50,097 bases of DNA from a bacterium (Candidatus Blackallbacteria) CG13_big_fil_rev_8_21_14_2_50_49_14 (GCA_002783405.1 PFGG01000048.1:1-50097); one strand, 5' to 3'; positions 18,048-26,743 are shown, counted from the stretch's first letter. The notes: generated from the sequence alone by a model not told the origin. A program made the numbers and translations.

Positions 18048-18869
18048 ATGAAACTTTTGAAATCTCAACTGACACGCAAATTGCCTGCGGCTGTGATGGC
18101 CTGCATCGCGATACTTGGCGCTGCTCATCTGAGTAGTGGCCAAGCCTTGGCCGATGCGGCCCTCTTGAAACAGGTTCAATCTTCGGATGCCCAGGTTAAA
18201 AAGGGGCAGGAATTGTTTCTGAAAAACAATTGCAATTCCTGTCATGGGGATCAAGGCAAAGGCGATGGCTTGGCCGCAGCCGCCCTGAATCCCAAACCCC
18301 GTAATTTTCACGCCAACGCCAACTGGAAGAATGGCACTTCTTTTGCAGGTTTGTATAAAACCCTGGAAGAAGGCCTTGCCGGAAGTCCAATGTCGTCCTA
18401 TGCGCATATTCCCGCAGGGGATCGCGTGGCGATTATTCACTTTATTCGCAGTTTGAACAAAAGCATTTATTCAGATTTGTCTGAAACAGAAGTGAATAAG
18501 CTGGATCAAGACTTTGGGCTGGCGAAAGCTTTGGCTTCCAGTGGTAAAAGCAAGGTGATTCCTGTGGCGGTGGCCATGGAAAAACTGGTTGCTGAAGCTG
18601 CCGGTGAACGCGCAGCGGTAGAAAAAGCCATGAATCAGATCAAGGGACAATCTGCCTCCTCTGGTGCCAAGCTTTTTCAATTGGCTGTTTATGATCCTGA
18701 GCGCGCTCTGACGCTCTTAAAACACTCCCGCCATTGGAAAGTCAATGTGCAAGAGTTTTCTAAGGTCGCGTTGGCTGATGCTTCTCACAATGGTTTTAAA
18801 AGCCGGGTTGCCAGTTTTTCACAGCAACAATGGCAGGAATTGTTTGATTATCTGAAGAAACTCCTGTGA
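18048..18869 (+). CDS. Exported mono-haem cytochrome c with extra C-terminal helical domain
   Basis: A 273-residue protein with a signal peptide (hydrophobic 13-30, ALADA cleavage site), a class-I cytochrome c domain with one haem site CNSCH (C62-H66), a GDQGKGDGLAA loop and a likely axial Met in SPMSSY. Residues about 150-273 form an unrecognised, Ala/Lys-rich helical domain. It starts 12 bp after actF, so it is the last gene of the act operon. It may carry electrons from ACIII to an oxidase encoded elsewhere. Confidence 0.85.
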   Translation: MKLLKSQLTRKLPAAVMACIAILGAAHLSSGQALADAALLKQVQSSDAQVKKGQELFLKNNCNSCHGDQGKGDGLAAAALNPKPRNFHANANWKNGTSFAGLYKTLEEGLAGSPMSSYAHIPAGDRVAIIHFIRSLNKSIYSDLSETEVNKLDQDFGLAKALASSGKSKVIPVAVAMEKLVAEAAGERAAVEKAMNQIKGQSASSGAKLFQLAVYDPERALTLLKHSRHWKVNVQEFSKVALADASHNGFKSRVASFSQQQWQELFDYLKKLL

Positions 18870-18884
18870 TCAGGATGCCGGACT

Positions 18885-18912
18885 CTGACTGCTTTTAACG
18901 GTATGCTATAAT
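18885..18912 (+). promoter_or_regulatory. Sigma-70-type promoter for the PP2C-kinase operon
   Basis: -35 CTGACT (18885-18890), 16-bp spacer, perfect -10 TATAAT (18907-18912) with an upstream TG (extended -10). The expected start point is near 18919, giving a leader of about 130 nt. Confidence 0.65.
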
Positions 18913-18924
18913 TCAGTTACCGTT
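18897..18924. promoter_or_regulatory. Dyad AACGGTA-N14-TACCGTT framing the -10 box, probable operator
   Basis: Perfect 7-bp arms (18897-18903 and 18918-18924) sit on either side of the TATAAT box, so a bound dimer would block the polymerase. A second hairpin, CAGTTA-N6-TAACTG (18914-18931), overlaps it. Confidence 0.45.
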
Positions 18925-19051
18925 TTAACTGATGACTGTATGTAAATACTTTTTATCGGTGGAATTATGAAGCAGGGCCCTCAGAGTCCGGTTCCTTTAC
19001 GGAAGTTCGCTTCAAAAAAAATATGATTTGCTGAATGAGTGAGGAAAGAAC

Positions 19052-19801
19052 GTGGTACGAGCGGCTGGAGTTACAGATGTAGGAAAAGTTCGTCAAATTA
19101 ACCAGGATAGCTTTGAAATTCTGGAAGATCAGCATATCTATATTGTCGCAGATGGCATGGGCGGGCACGCCGCTGGTGATCAAGCCAGTCGGATTGCCGT
19201 GAAAACCATCAATGAAATTTTGTCTGCCTATGATTTTTCGACAGAAGCCCTGGATGCAGAAGAAAACAGCCCTTTGGCAATTGAAGAACTTATTCGCTAT
19301 GCCCTGCAGGAAGCCAATGAGCAGATTCTTTTGGCTTCACTCAGCAATCAGCATCTCCAAGGTATGGGCACCACCGCGATTGTCGCGATTGCCTATAATG
19401 GCAGTGTGTTTATTGGCCATGTAGGCGACAGCCGAACCTATTTAATACGCAATCAACAGCTTTCACAATTGACAGAAGACCATTCTGTTGTTCAACAATT
19501 GGTGCGAGCTGGCGCGATTTCTGAAGAAGAAGCCGCTGTTCATCCTTATAAAAACGTCATTACCCGTTGCTTGGGAATGCAGGCCAATGTTGAGCCTGAT
19601 ACCATGGAGCTTGTTTTACAACCGGGCGATCGCATTTTGATGTGTTCGGATGGTCTTTCCAATATGGTCACCAATGCAACGATGCAAGAAGTTGTTCTGG
19701 CCAATGAAGATCCGCTTCCCGCCTGTGAAAAACTGATTGCCCTTGCCAATGAAAATGGTGGGACAGATAATATCACTGTTCTGCTCTTGTATAATGACTG
19801 A
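19052..19801 (+). CDS. PP2C-family Ser/Thr protein phosphatase
   Basis: A 249-residue protein phosphatase of the PrpC/Stp type. The metal-binding and active-site motifs are all present: NQDSFE near the N-terminus, ADGMGGHAAGD, GMGTTAIV, GHVGDSRTYL, MCSDGLSNMV and GGTDNITVLL. It removes phosphate from Ser/Thr, probably reversing the action of the kinase encoded 48 bp downstream. The start is GTG at 19052, with GAGGAAAG just upstream. Confidence 0.93.
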   Translation: MVRAAGVTDVGKVRQINQDSFEILEDQHIYIVADGMGGHAAGDQASRIAVKTINEILSAYDFSTEALDAEENSPLAIEELIRYALQEANEQILLASLSNQHLQGMGTTAIVAIAYNGSVFIGHVGDSRTYLIRNQQLSQLTEDHSVVQQLVRAGAISEEEAAVHPYKNVITRCLGMQANVEPDTMELVLQPGDRILMCSDGLSNMVTNATMQEVVLANEDPLPACEKLIALANENGGTDNITVLLLYND

Positions 19802-19849
19802 TTGAATTAAGATGCGGATCGAAAAATTGAACCAGAAGTCTTATTGTAA

Positions 19850-22123
19850 ATGACAAATAGCAGTCTGATTCTCGGCAAATACGAGATCATTGAAGAAATT
19901 GGCCGTGGCGGTATGGGTGTCGTCTACAAGGCCAAAGATGTTCGGATTGATCGTATTGTTGCGATTAAAGAATTATTGATTAATCCGGCCCTGGTCAAAG
20001 CGGCAGAGGAAATTATTGCCCGTTTTCACCGTGAGGCCCAGACTGCTGGCGGCCTCCAGCACCCCAATATTGTTACTATTCATGATTTTGGCGAAGACAA
20101 TGGCAAGCACTATATTGCCATGGAATTTATTGAGGGCAAGAACCTCAAGGAATATATGGAAGATGGTCATTCCTTTTCCCAAGACCAGCTTTACGATATT
20201 CTGATTCAGATTTGTGAAGGTCTTCAGCACGCCCATGAACGCAAGGTCGTTCACCGCGATATCAAGCCCGATAATATTTCGATTACTTCGAAGGGCGTTG
20301 TAAAAATTACCGATTTCGGGATTGCCCGTATGTCGACCAGCAATCCCATGATGCAAATGACCCAGGATGGAACCATGTTGGGTACCTTGGGGTATATCTC
20401 CCCTGAACAACTGCAAAATTCCAGCGCTGTCGATCACCGGGCCGACCTCTTCTCTTTCGGCGCGATGATGTATGAACTCTATACCAGTAAATTGCCCTTT
20501 GATGGCGGCAATTTAGGTGCAACCATTCTTAAAATCGTTTCAGAAGATCCCGTACCTCCAACCCGTCTGAATCCAGATATGGATCCTCGGATGGAAACGA
20601 TCATCATGAAAACCCTGCAAAAACTGCCTGATTATCGTTATCAGTCAGCTGGGGAAATTGCGAATGCAATCCGTCAGTTAAAAAGTGGAGCCGCAGCAGC
20701 TCCCGCCTCAGGCATGCCTGATGCTTCCGGCATGGTGGTTTGCCCCTGTGAAAAGAAAAACATGATCTTTGCAGGGGCTAAGTTTTGCCCCTATTGTGGC
20801 CTGAACCTGGATCAAATGGCGGCTGCGGCCCCTGCAAGTCCGGCCGTGATCCAAACGGTGCCTTCGCCCCGTGAAGAAAACTTTGATCGTGCCGCCGCGA
20901 TGAATCGCCCCATGCTGCGCACCCCGGAAGAGGAGCCTGCCAAAAAGCCTGAGAAAACAGAAAAGCCCAACGCTTTCCGTTCACGTCTTACCCATTTAAT
21001 GGATTTGGCGACGACCTTCCAAAGCACGCCCCGTGTCATGGGGCAAAGTGCTGCTGCCCGGCCCAAAGATCCCAGGCAGGAGGCGGATCAATCTCCGGGC
21101 GCACGCCGAACCTATCATGCCGCCCAACGTTCCACGATTGAAACCTCCAGTCCTTTTGCTCATTTGAATACTGGGGCAACACAGCCTGGCCCCTCTCCTA
21201 CTTTGCGGGCCACGCACCCTGGCAGTGTGGGCGGAGTAGGTGGCGGCGGCGAAGTTGACAAATCCTCTTTGCAGGTACGCTTTACTCATAAAATTGGACA
21301 AGTCGGTGCGGGTAAAGGTCAATTCTACCAACCCCGTGGTCTGGCCATTCATCAGGGCATGATTTTTGTCGCGGATACCCAGAATCAGCGTATCCAGGTC
21401 TTCAATAAAATGGGGGACTGGCAGTATCTGATCCGCTCAAGCAGTCAGCAGGAGTATCTCAAAGCCCCCTGTAATGTGGCAGTCAGCAAGCAAGGATTGA
21501 TTTATGTCGTCGATTCTGGAACCTGTCGGATTGCGGTCTTTGACACTTCAGGCCGATTTATCAAAGCCTTTGGCTCCACTGGCAAGGCCAAGGGTGAGTT
21601 TTCGAACCCCTATGGAGTGGCGATCAGTTCCAAGGATGAAATCTATGTAGCGGATACAGAAAACTCGCGTATTCAGGTTTTGGATAGCAATGGTCAGGTT
21701 TCCAAGATTTTTGGCCGCCCTGGCACCCGACCGGGTGAGTTCAAAACCCCTTATGCGATTGCCCTGGATTCAAAAGACAACCTCTATGTTTTAGATTATG
21801 GCATTCCTCGGATTCAGGTTTTGGATCGCCACGGGATTTGTCGCCTTGAATTCGGCAAGCGTGGGGTGCGCGATGGAGAGTTCAGTATTCCTCGTGGTAT
21901 TTCAGTGGATCTGAAAGGCCGGATTTATGTGGCCGACACCTTGAATCACCGTGTACAGGTCTTTTCACCCAAGGGTGAATTTATTGAGTCCTTTGGCTCG
22001 AAGGGCCGTGGTCCCAATGATTTCTGGGGGCCTGAAAGCATTGCCGTTAGTGATGAAGGCGAAATCTTTGTGCTGGATAAGGGCAATTCCCGTATTCAAG
22101 TGCTGAGTGCCAGTAATTTTTAA
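19850..22123 (+). CDS. Ser/Thr protein kinase with zinc ribbon and C-terminal NHL propeller
   Basis: A 757-residue soluble kinase. The PknB-like domain (residues 10-278) has the glycine loop GRGGMG (19-23), K40, HRDIKPDN (135-142) and DFG (155-157). A zinc-ribbon-like CPC...CPYCG segment follows (298-317), then a long Pro/Ala-rich linker (320-470), and about six NHL blades (475-755; for example IYVADTENSRIQVLD and IYVADTLNHRVQVFS). No membrane helix is seen, unlike many PknB proteins. The propeller probably binds a partner or ligand. It forms an operon with the phosphatase. Confidence 0.92.
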   Translation: MTNSSLILGKYEIIEEIGRGGMGVVYKAKDVRIDRIVAIKELLINPALVKAAEEIIARFHREAQTAGGLQHPNIVTIHDFGEDNGKHYIAMEFIEGKNLKEYMEDGHSFSQDQLYDILIQICEGLQHAHERKVVHRDIKPDNISITSKGVVKITDFGIARMSTSNPMMQMTQDGTMLGTLGYISPEQLQNSSAVDHRADLFSFGAMMYELYTSKLPFDGGNLGATILKIVSEDPVPPTRLNPDMDPRMETIIMKTLQKLPDYRYQSAGEIANAIRQLKSGAAAAPASGMPDASGMVVCPCEKKNMIFAGAKFCPYCGLNLDQMAAAAPASPAVIQTVPSPREENFDRAAAMNRPMLRTPEEEPAKKPEKTEKPNAFRSRLTHLMDLATTFQSTPRVMGQSAAARPKDPRQEADQSPGARRTYHAAQRSTIETSSPFAHLNTGATQPGPSPTLRATHPGSVGGVGGGGEVDKSSLQVRFTHKIGQVGAGKGQFYQPRGLAIHQGMIFVADTQNQRIQVFNKMGDWQYLIRSSSQQEYLKAPCNVAVSKQGLIYVVDSGTCRIAVFDTSGRFIKAFGSTGKAKGEFSNPYGVAISSKDEIYVADTENSRIQVLDSNGQVSKIFGRPGTRPGEFKTPYAIALDSKDNLYVLDYGIPRIQVLDRHGICRLEFGKRGVRDGEFSIPRGISVDLKGRIYVADTLNHRVQVFSPKGEFIESFGSKGRGPNDFWGPESIAVSDEGEIFVLDKGNSRIQVLSASNF

Positions 22124-22146
22124 AATTTTTGCAAGATTGATACACA

Positions 22147-22226
22147 TCTCTTTTGGGGAACACCGGTGTAAATCCGGGGCTGTGCCGCAACTGTAACCTG
22201 CCAAGGAAGCCAGACTGCCAAAGAGA
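22147..22226 (+). ncRNA. Compact cobalamin riboswitch aptamer
   Basis: The core matches the cobalamin family in order: GGGGAACACCGGTG, AAATCCGGGGCTGTG, CCGCAACTGTAA, then the B12-box-like AAGCCAGACTGCC. TCTCTTT (22147-22153) pairs with AAAGAGA (22220-22226) to close stem P1. The usually large P6 extension is reduced to CCTGCCAAGG. The 3' side of P1 can also pair in AGAG-AAATA-CTCT, and TGCGCGCA (22234-22241) lies before the AGGAAG ribosome-binding site (22243-22248) of btuF, so control of translation is likely. Known members of the family repress B12 uptake genes when cobalamin is plentiful. Confidence 0.9.
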
Positions 22227-22255
22227 AATACTCTGCGCGCACAGGAAGTAAATTT

Positions 22256-23104
22256 ATGCGTTTTCTGATCGTTTTCGGACTTTGGCTTTTTATCAGTTTT
22301 CCCGCTTGGGCGTTTGATGACTTTTTCGGGCGCTCGCTGGTTTGGCCAGCCCATCCCCAGCGAGTTGTCTCGCTCTCGCCTGCTACTACCGAAATGCTCT
22401 ATGCGGTGGGAGCTTCGGCACAGCTCATCGGGGTTACCTCTGATTGTAATTATCCTGTTCAGGCCCGTCAAAAAAAGCAATTGGGGCGCTTTGGCAATGT
22501 TCCGCTTGAGACTTTGGTCAAGCTCAAGCCCGATCTGATACTTGTCACTGCTGATATGAAGCGGGTGCTTGCGCCTTTAAAGCGTTTGAAGGTTCCTGTT
22601 TTGGCTTTAGAAACTCCCTCTGTAGCTCAGATCGGACGCAATCTTGAATTGATGGGGCAGGTCACAGGCCATGCACCGCAGGGAAAACAGGCGGCTCAGG
22701 CTTTTCAAGAGCGTCTCCAGCGTTTAAGAGCCCGTATTCCGCATCAAAAAACAGCTCCCCGTGTTTTTTATCTGTTGTGGGATCAACCTTTGATTTCAGC
22801 AGGTTCCCACAGTTTTATTGGAGATATTCTGAACCTGGCAGGCGCTGAAAATGCCGCTCCCCCAAGCCAGGCCGCTTTTCCACATGTCAGTTTGGAACAC
22901 TTATTGCGCCGCGATCCCGATGTTCTGATTCTTCCTGAAACTGTCGCCCCCCGTATTCACTTAGAGCGCCCTCCCTTTGAGCGCCTCAAAGCGGTTAAAA
23001 AAGGACGCATCTTGCGTATCAACGATGATTTGATCTCGCGGCCAGCACCGCGAGTACTGGATGCCCTTGAGCTTTTGATCCGGTTTTTGTATCCCCGTAC
23101 TTAG
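22256..23104 (+). CDS. btuF: Cobalamin-binding periplasmic protein, BtuF-like
   Basis: A 282-residue ABC substrate-binding protein of the BtuF/helical-backbone class. Signal peptide 1-18; then VVSLSPATTEMLYAVGA, GRFGNVPLETLVKLKPDLIL, and SAGSHSFIGDILNLAGAEN, typical for the family. The riboswitch directly upstream supports cobalamin as ligand. No permease or ATPase gene (btuC, btuD) is next to it. Its TAG overlaps by two bases the TAA of the convergent gene. Confidence 0.9.
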   Translation: MRFLIVFGLWLFISFPAWAFDDFFGRSLVWPAHPQRVVSLSPATTEMLYAVGASAQLIGVTSDCNYPVQARQKKQLGRFGNVPLETLVKLKPDLILVTADMKRVLAPLKRLKVPVLALETPSVAQIGRNLELMGQVTGHAPQGKQAAQAFQERLQRLRARIPHQKTAPRVFYLLWDQPLISAGSHSFIGDILNLAGAENAAPPSQAAFPHVSLEHLLRRDPDVLILPETVAPRIHLERPPFERLKAVKKGRILRINDDLISRPAPRVLDALELLIRFLYPRT

Positions 23105-23724
23105 GCTTCCTCTGCCCTTGGCAAATATTGTTGAATGGCATGGCTCAAGTCTTCTTCAAGCTGTGTGCTGAGGTCTTCCAGACTGCGCTCGCTTTGAATA
23201 AAATCTTGAATCAGCGGAGCCATGCGGTTGATAAAAAAACCAAAGTTTTCCAGGCTATCGATAATTAAGGCTGCAGGGATATTCCGGTTTTCTGCTTTGA
23301 GGCCATAGTGAAAAAAGATTTTTTGTTCGGGATCCAGGTCAAAATGGCCGATTGGCATGATGCGATTGCAGCGGGTGAGAAACTGATAGAGCCCAAGCAA
23401 GCGTTCAGCGTTCAGATTTGCCGCATCTAAAGAAGAATGCACAAGAAACTGCAAGGTGACAGAATTTTCAAGTTCTTCTTGAATATCGGGCAAGGCTTCG
23501 GAGCGCAGTAAATCTTCGCTGAAAAAAATTTGCGCAATGGTACTGAACTCCTCTTGGTCGGGCTCTTGATCCTCATCTAAAGCAACCAGCAGGGCATCAA
23601 AATGATTTTCTTCCCCCTGGGGGATCAGATGGCTGTTGAAGCCCACATAACTTAAAATCTGATGCAGACGTTTTAAAGGGGTTTCAGTGTGTCCTTGGGA
23701 GGCGACTGTGGATAAACTGTTCAT
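23101..23724 (-). CDS. YbjN/CesT-type chaperone-like protein
   Basis: A 207-residue soluble acidic protein. The central part (about residues 85-185) has the alternating pattern of the YbjN and type III secretion chaperone folds: a strand run with IGHFDLDPEQKIFFHYGL, then helices with IDSLENFGFFINRMAPLIQD. Similarity is by pattern, not by a diagnostic motif. It is the last gene of a three-gene operon, 22 bp after a long helical protein; small acidic chaperones are typically encoded next to the substrate they hold. Function unproven. Confidence 0.6.
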   Translation of the reverse strand: MNSLSTVASQGHTETPLKRLHQILSYVGFNSHLIPQGEENHFDALLVALDEDQEPDQEEFSTIAQIFFSEDLLRSEALPDIQEELENSVTLQFLVHSSLDAANLNAERLLGLYQFLTRCNRIMPIGHFDLDPEQKIFFHYGLKAENRNIPAALIIDSLENFGFFINRMAPLIQDFIQSERSLEDLSTQLEEDLSHAIQQYLPRAEEA

Positions 23725-23746
23725 GGTGATTTCTCCTTGGGTTGAA

Positions 23747-25624
23747 TTAGAAACGGGGATCGAGGGTCATGCCGCGTTGCATCAGAGCCATGGCCTGTTC
23801 TTTGGGCAGTTTAAGATTGACATGCAGAACTGTTTGAGCCAGATAGAGCATGCCCTGATCTGGTGGCGAAGCGGTTGCGCCTTCATAGATGGCTTCACTG
23901 GCATGTTTGGGTGAGGTGGCCAGCAGCGACAGGGTTAACTGTGTTTGCATGCCCTGAAGCTTTTCAATCGAGCCCCCCAGTGCTTGCTCATGTTCTTCCA
24001 GTCGGCCCAGCAATTCTTTCATGGCATCAATTTCCTGACTGCGCTGTTGTGCTTCTTCTGAATCCTGGGGAAGAATTCCCCGGCTCATCTCCTGATGCAA
24101 ATGGTCTATTTTCAGGCTGATATTGTGTTTCAAATTCTGGATCTGTTCCTGGGTTTTGCCCCGTTCCTGTTGACCATCCTGAATTTTGAGTTTGGCCTGT
24201 GCCTGGCCCTGCATCAAATGCCCAATCTTTTTCTCGCGTTGTCCCATCCGGTATTTGGCGTAGGCGAAGCAGCCCACGGTTCCTGCCAGTGCGACCCCTG
24301 CTGCGATCCAGCCTACGGGTGTGGCCAGCGCGCCCACGGCGACTGCAATCCCAATTGCACCGGCGGTCATGCCGACCAGGTTTTTGATGATCTTGGCGGC
24401 CTTGAATTTGGTGTCGCCTCGGCTGATAATCTGCTGGGCGACCTGTTTGCTCTGATCTGACAGAGGGTGGCTTTCCAGGTGGCGATGCAGTTGCTGAATG
24501 CCAGCAATTTTTTCTTGCAAGGCCTCTGCCTTTTTCAGACGGCTGCTTTTGCTTGTGTACCAATGACCACTCTGTACTTCACCCAGCTGTTTCTGCAGCT
24601 TGCTCACATACTGTGTACGCTCTTCAGGTGAGGCCAGCGTGAGGCGGGCTGTTTCCATGCGGCTGAGGGCTTGTTTGCGTTTGGAGTAATTTTGGACCAG
24701 TTCGGCCCCTTCGGCGATGATTTGCAGGCCGCCGGCTACACCTGCGATGATATTGAGGGGGGCCCCTTTAACCAATTTGTCGGCTTTGTCCAGGTGGGTA
24801 AGAGCCTCTTTCCAGGAGTCTGTGTGGCTTTTGGCCCGGCTGATCTGGGCGATTAGATTGGCGAAAGAAGTCAGCGGAGAAATTTTTTGAAGCAGTCCAG
24901 CGCGTTCACTGGTGAATCCCACTTTGCTTTCTTTTTTGAGTGGACTTGCACTTTCCGCAATCTGGCGCAGATCCTTGCTCAATCCCTGGGCCTGAAATTG
25001 AAGGACCTCTTGTGCTGAACTCAGCATACTGAGCGCATCCAGTACCCGGTCGGGCAGTTGTGGGGAATTAATCGCTCCGAGCAAGAGCGTGCCCTGTGGA
25101 TCGAGGCCCTGTTTTTTCAGGATTTGCTGGCCTTCACCCAGCAAGCGGGAAATTTTCAGTTCATCAGGCGAATCCAATTCCCGTTCCTGCCTGATTGCAT
25201 CCACCAGACTACCGAGGGTTTTGCGGTCTTCGTGCATTCCTTCAATCCAACTGGAGAGTTGATGTCCAGACTCTTGAATTTTCTGGGCCAGTTTGCGGTG
25301 ATCGGCATTGCGATAAAATCCACCAAAAACGCCTTTGTCGAGCATGCCAACGGGCTTGCCCAAATATTTTTTTAAGGTTTTGAGCTTGCCCAAGGATGGG
25401 GATTGTTCTGAGAGGGCTCTGAGATCAATGGTTTCGATTTCTTTGAGAATATCTTTGATTTGAGCTTTGCTTCCCAGTGCTGGGGTTCGGGTTTGGCTGA
25501 AGGATTTGGGGGAGGCCTGCACATGCTCCGGGGGAGAGGAGGGTTGGGGGCGGGGACGCGAGACCTGACTTAACCCTCTCAGTTGAAAACTGCTGCTGCT
25601 TCGGCTGATACTGAGATCACTCAT
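23747..25624 (-). CDS. Large helical protein with hydrophobic hairpin, translocator/effector-like
   Basis: A 625-residue protein. The N-terminus is Ser-rich and unstructured (SISRSSSSF, then a Pro-rich part to about residue 45), with no Sec signal. Long helical and coiled-coil stretches follow (50-400), then two adjacent hydrophobic helices (about 408-455, including AGAIGIAVAVGALATPVGW), then more coiled coil to about 590. This plan resembles type III translocators or effectors with a membrane hairpin, but no secretion machinery is in the window. A membrane-remodelling or structural protein is equally possible. Confidence 0.65.
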   Translation of the reverse strand: MSDLSISRSSSSFQLRGLSQVSRPRPQPSSPPEHVQASPKSFSQTRTPALGSKAQIKDILKEIETIDLRALSEQSPSLGKLKTLKKYLGKPVGMLDKGVFGGFYRNADHRKLAQKIQESGHQLSSWIEGMHEDRKTLGSLVDAIRQERELDSPDELKISRLLGEGQQILKKQGLDPQGTLLLGAINSPQLPDRVLDALSMLSSAQEVLQFQAQGLSKDLRQIAESASPLKKESKVGFTSERAGLLQKISPLTSFANLIAQISRAKSHTDSWKEALTHLDKADKLVKGAPLNIIAGVAGGLQIIAEGAELVQNYSKRKQALSRMETARLTLASPEERTQYVSKLQKQLGEVQSGHWYTSKSSRLKKAEALQEKIAGIQQLHRHLESHPLSDQSKQVAQQIISRGDTKFKAAKIIKNLVGMTAGAIGIAVAVGALATPVGWIAAGVALAGTVGCFAYAKYRMGQREKKIGHLMQGQAQAKLKIQDGQQERGKTQEQIQNLKHNISLKIDHLHQEMSRGILPQDSEEAQQRSQEIDAMKELLGRLEEHEQALGGSIEKLQGMQTQLTLSLLATSPKHASEAIYEGATASPPDQGMLYLAQTVLHVNLKLPKEQAMALMQRGMTLDPRF

Positions 25625-25642
25625 TTTAAAAGTCTCCTCTTT

Positions 25643-26608
25643 TTAGGGTGCTGGGGTTACCTCTTCCACTCTGTCCAGGGTTTCGTGGAAGTTTTCAACT
25701 TCTTCGAGCAGGGCTTCATAATGCCGAAGAATTTCTGGAATTTGAATTTTCTGTTGTTCAAGCATATCCAGTTCATCCGCAAAATGATCACAATCGTCAA
25801 AAAATTCTTCAAGATCGAGATTCAGACGCTGGTGTTCTTCAGGAGAGAGCAAGAGCTGTGCTTTTTCAAGATCGGTGCGTACCCGTTCTTCTTCTGAACG
25901 GATTCGATCTTCCAGTTGCAGAATTTGTTTGGAGAGGCGGATAAACTGTAATTGACGGTTGAGAGCCAATTCTAAGGGATGAAGTTTTTGCTCAAGTGCG
26001 AGCACTTCCATCTCCTCAGAAAGAGCTTGCAATTGAAGACGCAATTGCTGTTCTCGTTTTTTCCAGGCTTGGTAGTTTTGGATCAGGTGATGCAGATCTT
26101 TGGGGCTGTGTACAGGCTGTGGGGGCAAGGGAGGTTCCTGCATCAGCGCTTGAAGCGCCTGAACAATGGTTTTTTCAAGTGCCTGTAAAACAACTTCAGG
26201 ATTTTCAGACTGAGAAACAGGGGCAGAAATGAGGGGCTTAGAGGGTTGCGTGGAGAGTGCTGAGCCTGTCTGAAGGATATCCAGCATCAGTAAAATATCT
26301 GGATCCTGGGCTGAGATGCGTTGGCCCTCTTTGAGATAGTCCAAGGCCCGACGATAATCGTGCAAACTGATTAAAAGATAGGCCATGCCGATATAGGCGT
26401 CGATATGACTGCGCGCATTTTGTATGGCCTCACCAAAATCTTGGCTGGCAGCTTTCAAATGTTCTCTTTTGAGGGGGTCTTCTTTCGCTTCAAGTGCGCT
26501 TTGTAGATGCTCAAAACCACTTTTACAGAAGTTTTCTGAACGTTCAGTTCTTGCATCCTGCTGGGATTGGCGGAGATTTTGAATGGCATTTAAACTGTTT
26601 AAATTCAT
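25643..26608 (-). CDS. TPR and coiled-coil protein
   Basis: A 321-residue soluble protein. Residues about 30-115 hold two to three TPR-like helix pairs (LKAASQDFGEAIQNARSHID, AYIGMAYLLISLHDYRRALDYLKEG). A Pro/Ser linker (120-170) leads to a long coiled coil (175-315). It is the first gene of the operon and lies 18 bp before the translocator-like gene. TPR proteins often serve as chaperones or scaffolds for partner proteins; a role in the same process is likely, but no family can be named. Confidence 0.7.
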   Translation of the reverse strand: MNLNSLNAIQNLRQSQQDARTERSENFCKSGFEHLQSALEAKEDPLKREHLKAASQDFGEAIQNARSHIDAYIGMAYLLISLHDYRRALDYLKEGQRISAQDPDILLMLDILQTGSALSTQPSKPLISAPVSQSENPEVVLQALEKTIVQALQALMQEPPLPPQPVHSPKDLHHLIQNYQAWKKREQQLRLQLQALSEEMEVLALEQKLHPLELALNRQLQFIRLSKQILQLEDRIRSEEERVRTDLEKAQLLLSPEEHQRLNLDLEEFFDDCDHFADELDMLEQQKIQIPEILRHYEALLEEVENFHETLDRVEEVTPAP

Positions 26609-26743
26609 TGTGAGCCTCCATTTTGATTTTATTCTGCTGTTCCCTGAAATTGTATGAGCTATGTCAATTTTTTGCCGATAAATGCGCTCGCTTTGGGCTG
26701 CGAAGAGGCTTGTGTTTGAGTGCTCAGAGCCCTTTTCGGGATA

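Larger units (their letters stand above)
18878..18991. repeat. Outer inverted repeat CCGGACTCTGA ... TCAGAGTCCGG
   Basis: Two perfect 11-bp arms (18878-18888 and 18981-18991) enclose 92 bp that hold the promoter of the phosphatase-kinase operon. As RNA they could fold into a long-range stem ending the act transcript or shaping the leader; no U-run follows the right arm. Confidence 0.55.

Noticed and set aside
17457-18440. 327-residue open frame antisense to actF and the cytochrome gene
   Set aside because: It spans the end of one well-supported gene and the start of another on the opposite strand; no ribosome-binding site or family match.
23747-25624. Firm assignment as a type III translocator
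   Set aside because: Only the overall plan supports it; no secretion genes or diagnostic motifs are present in the window.
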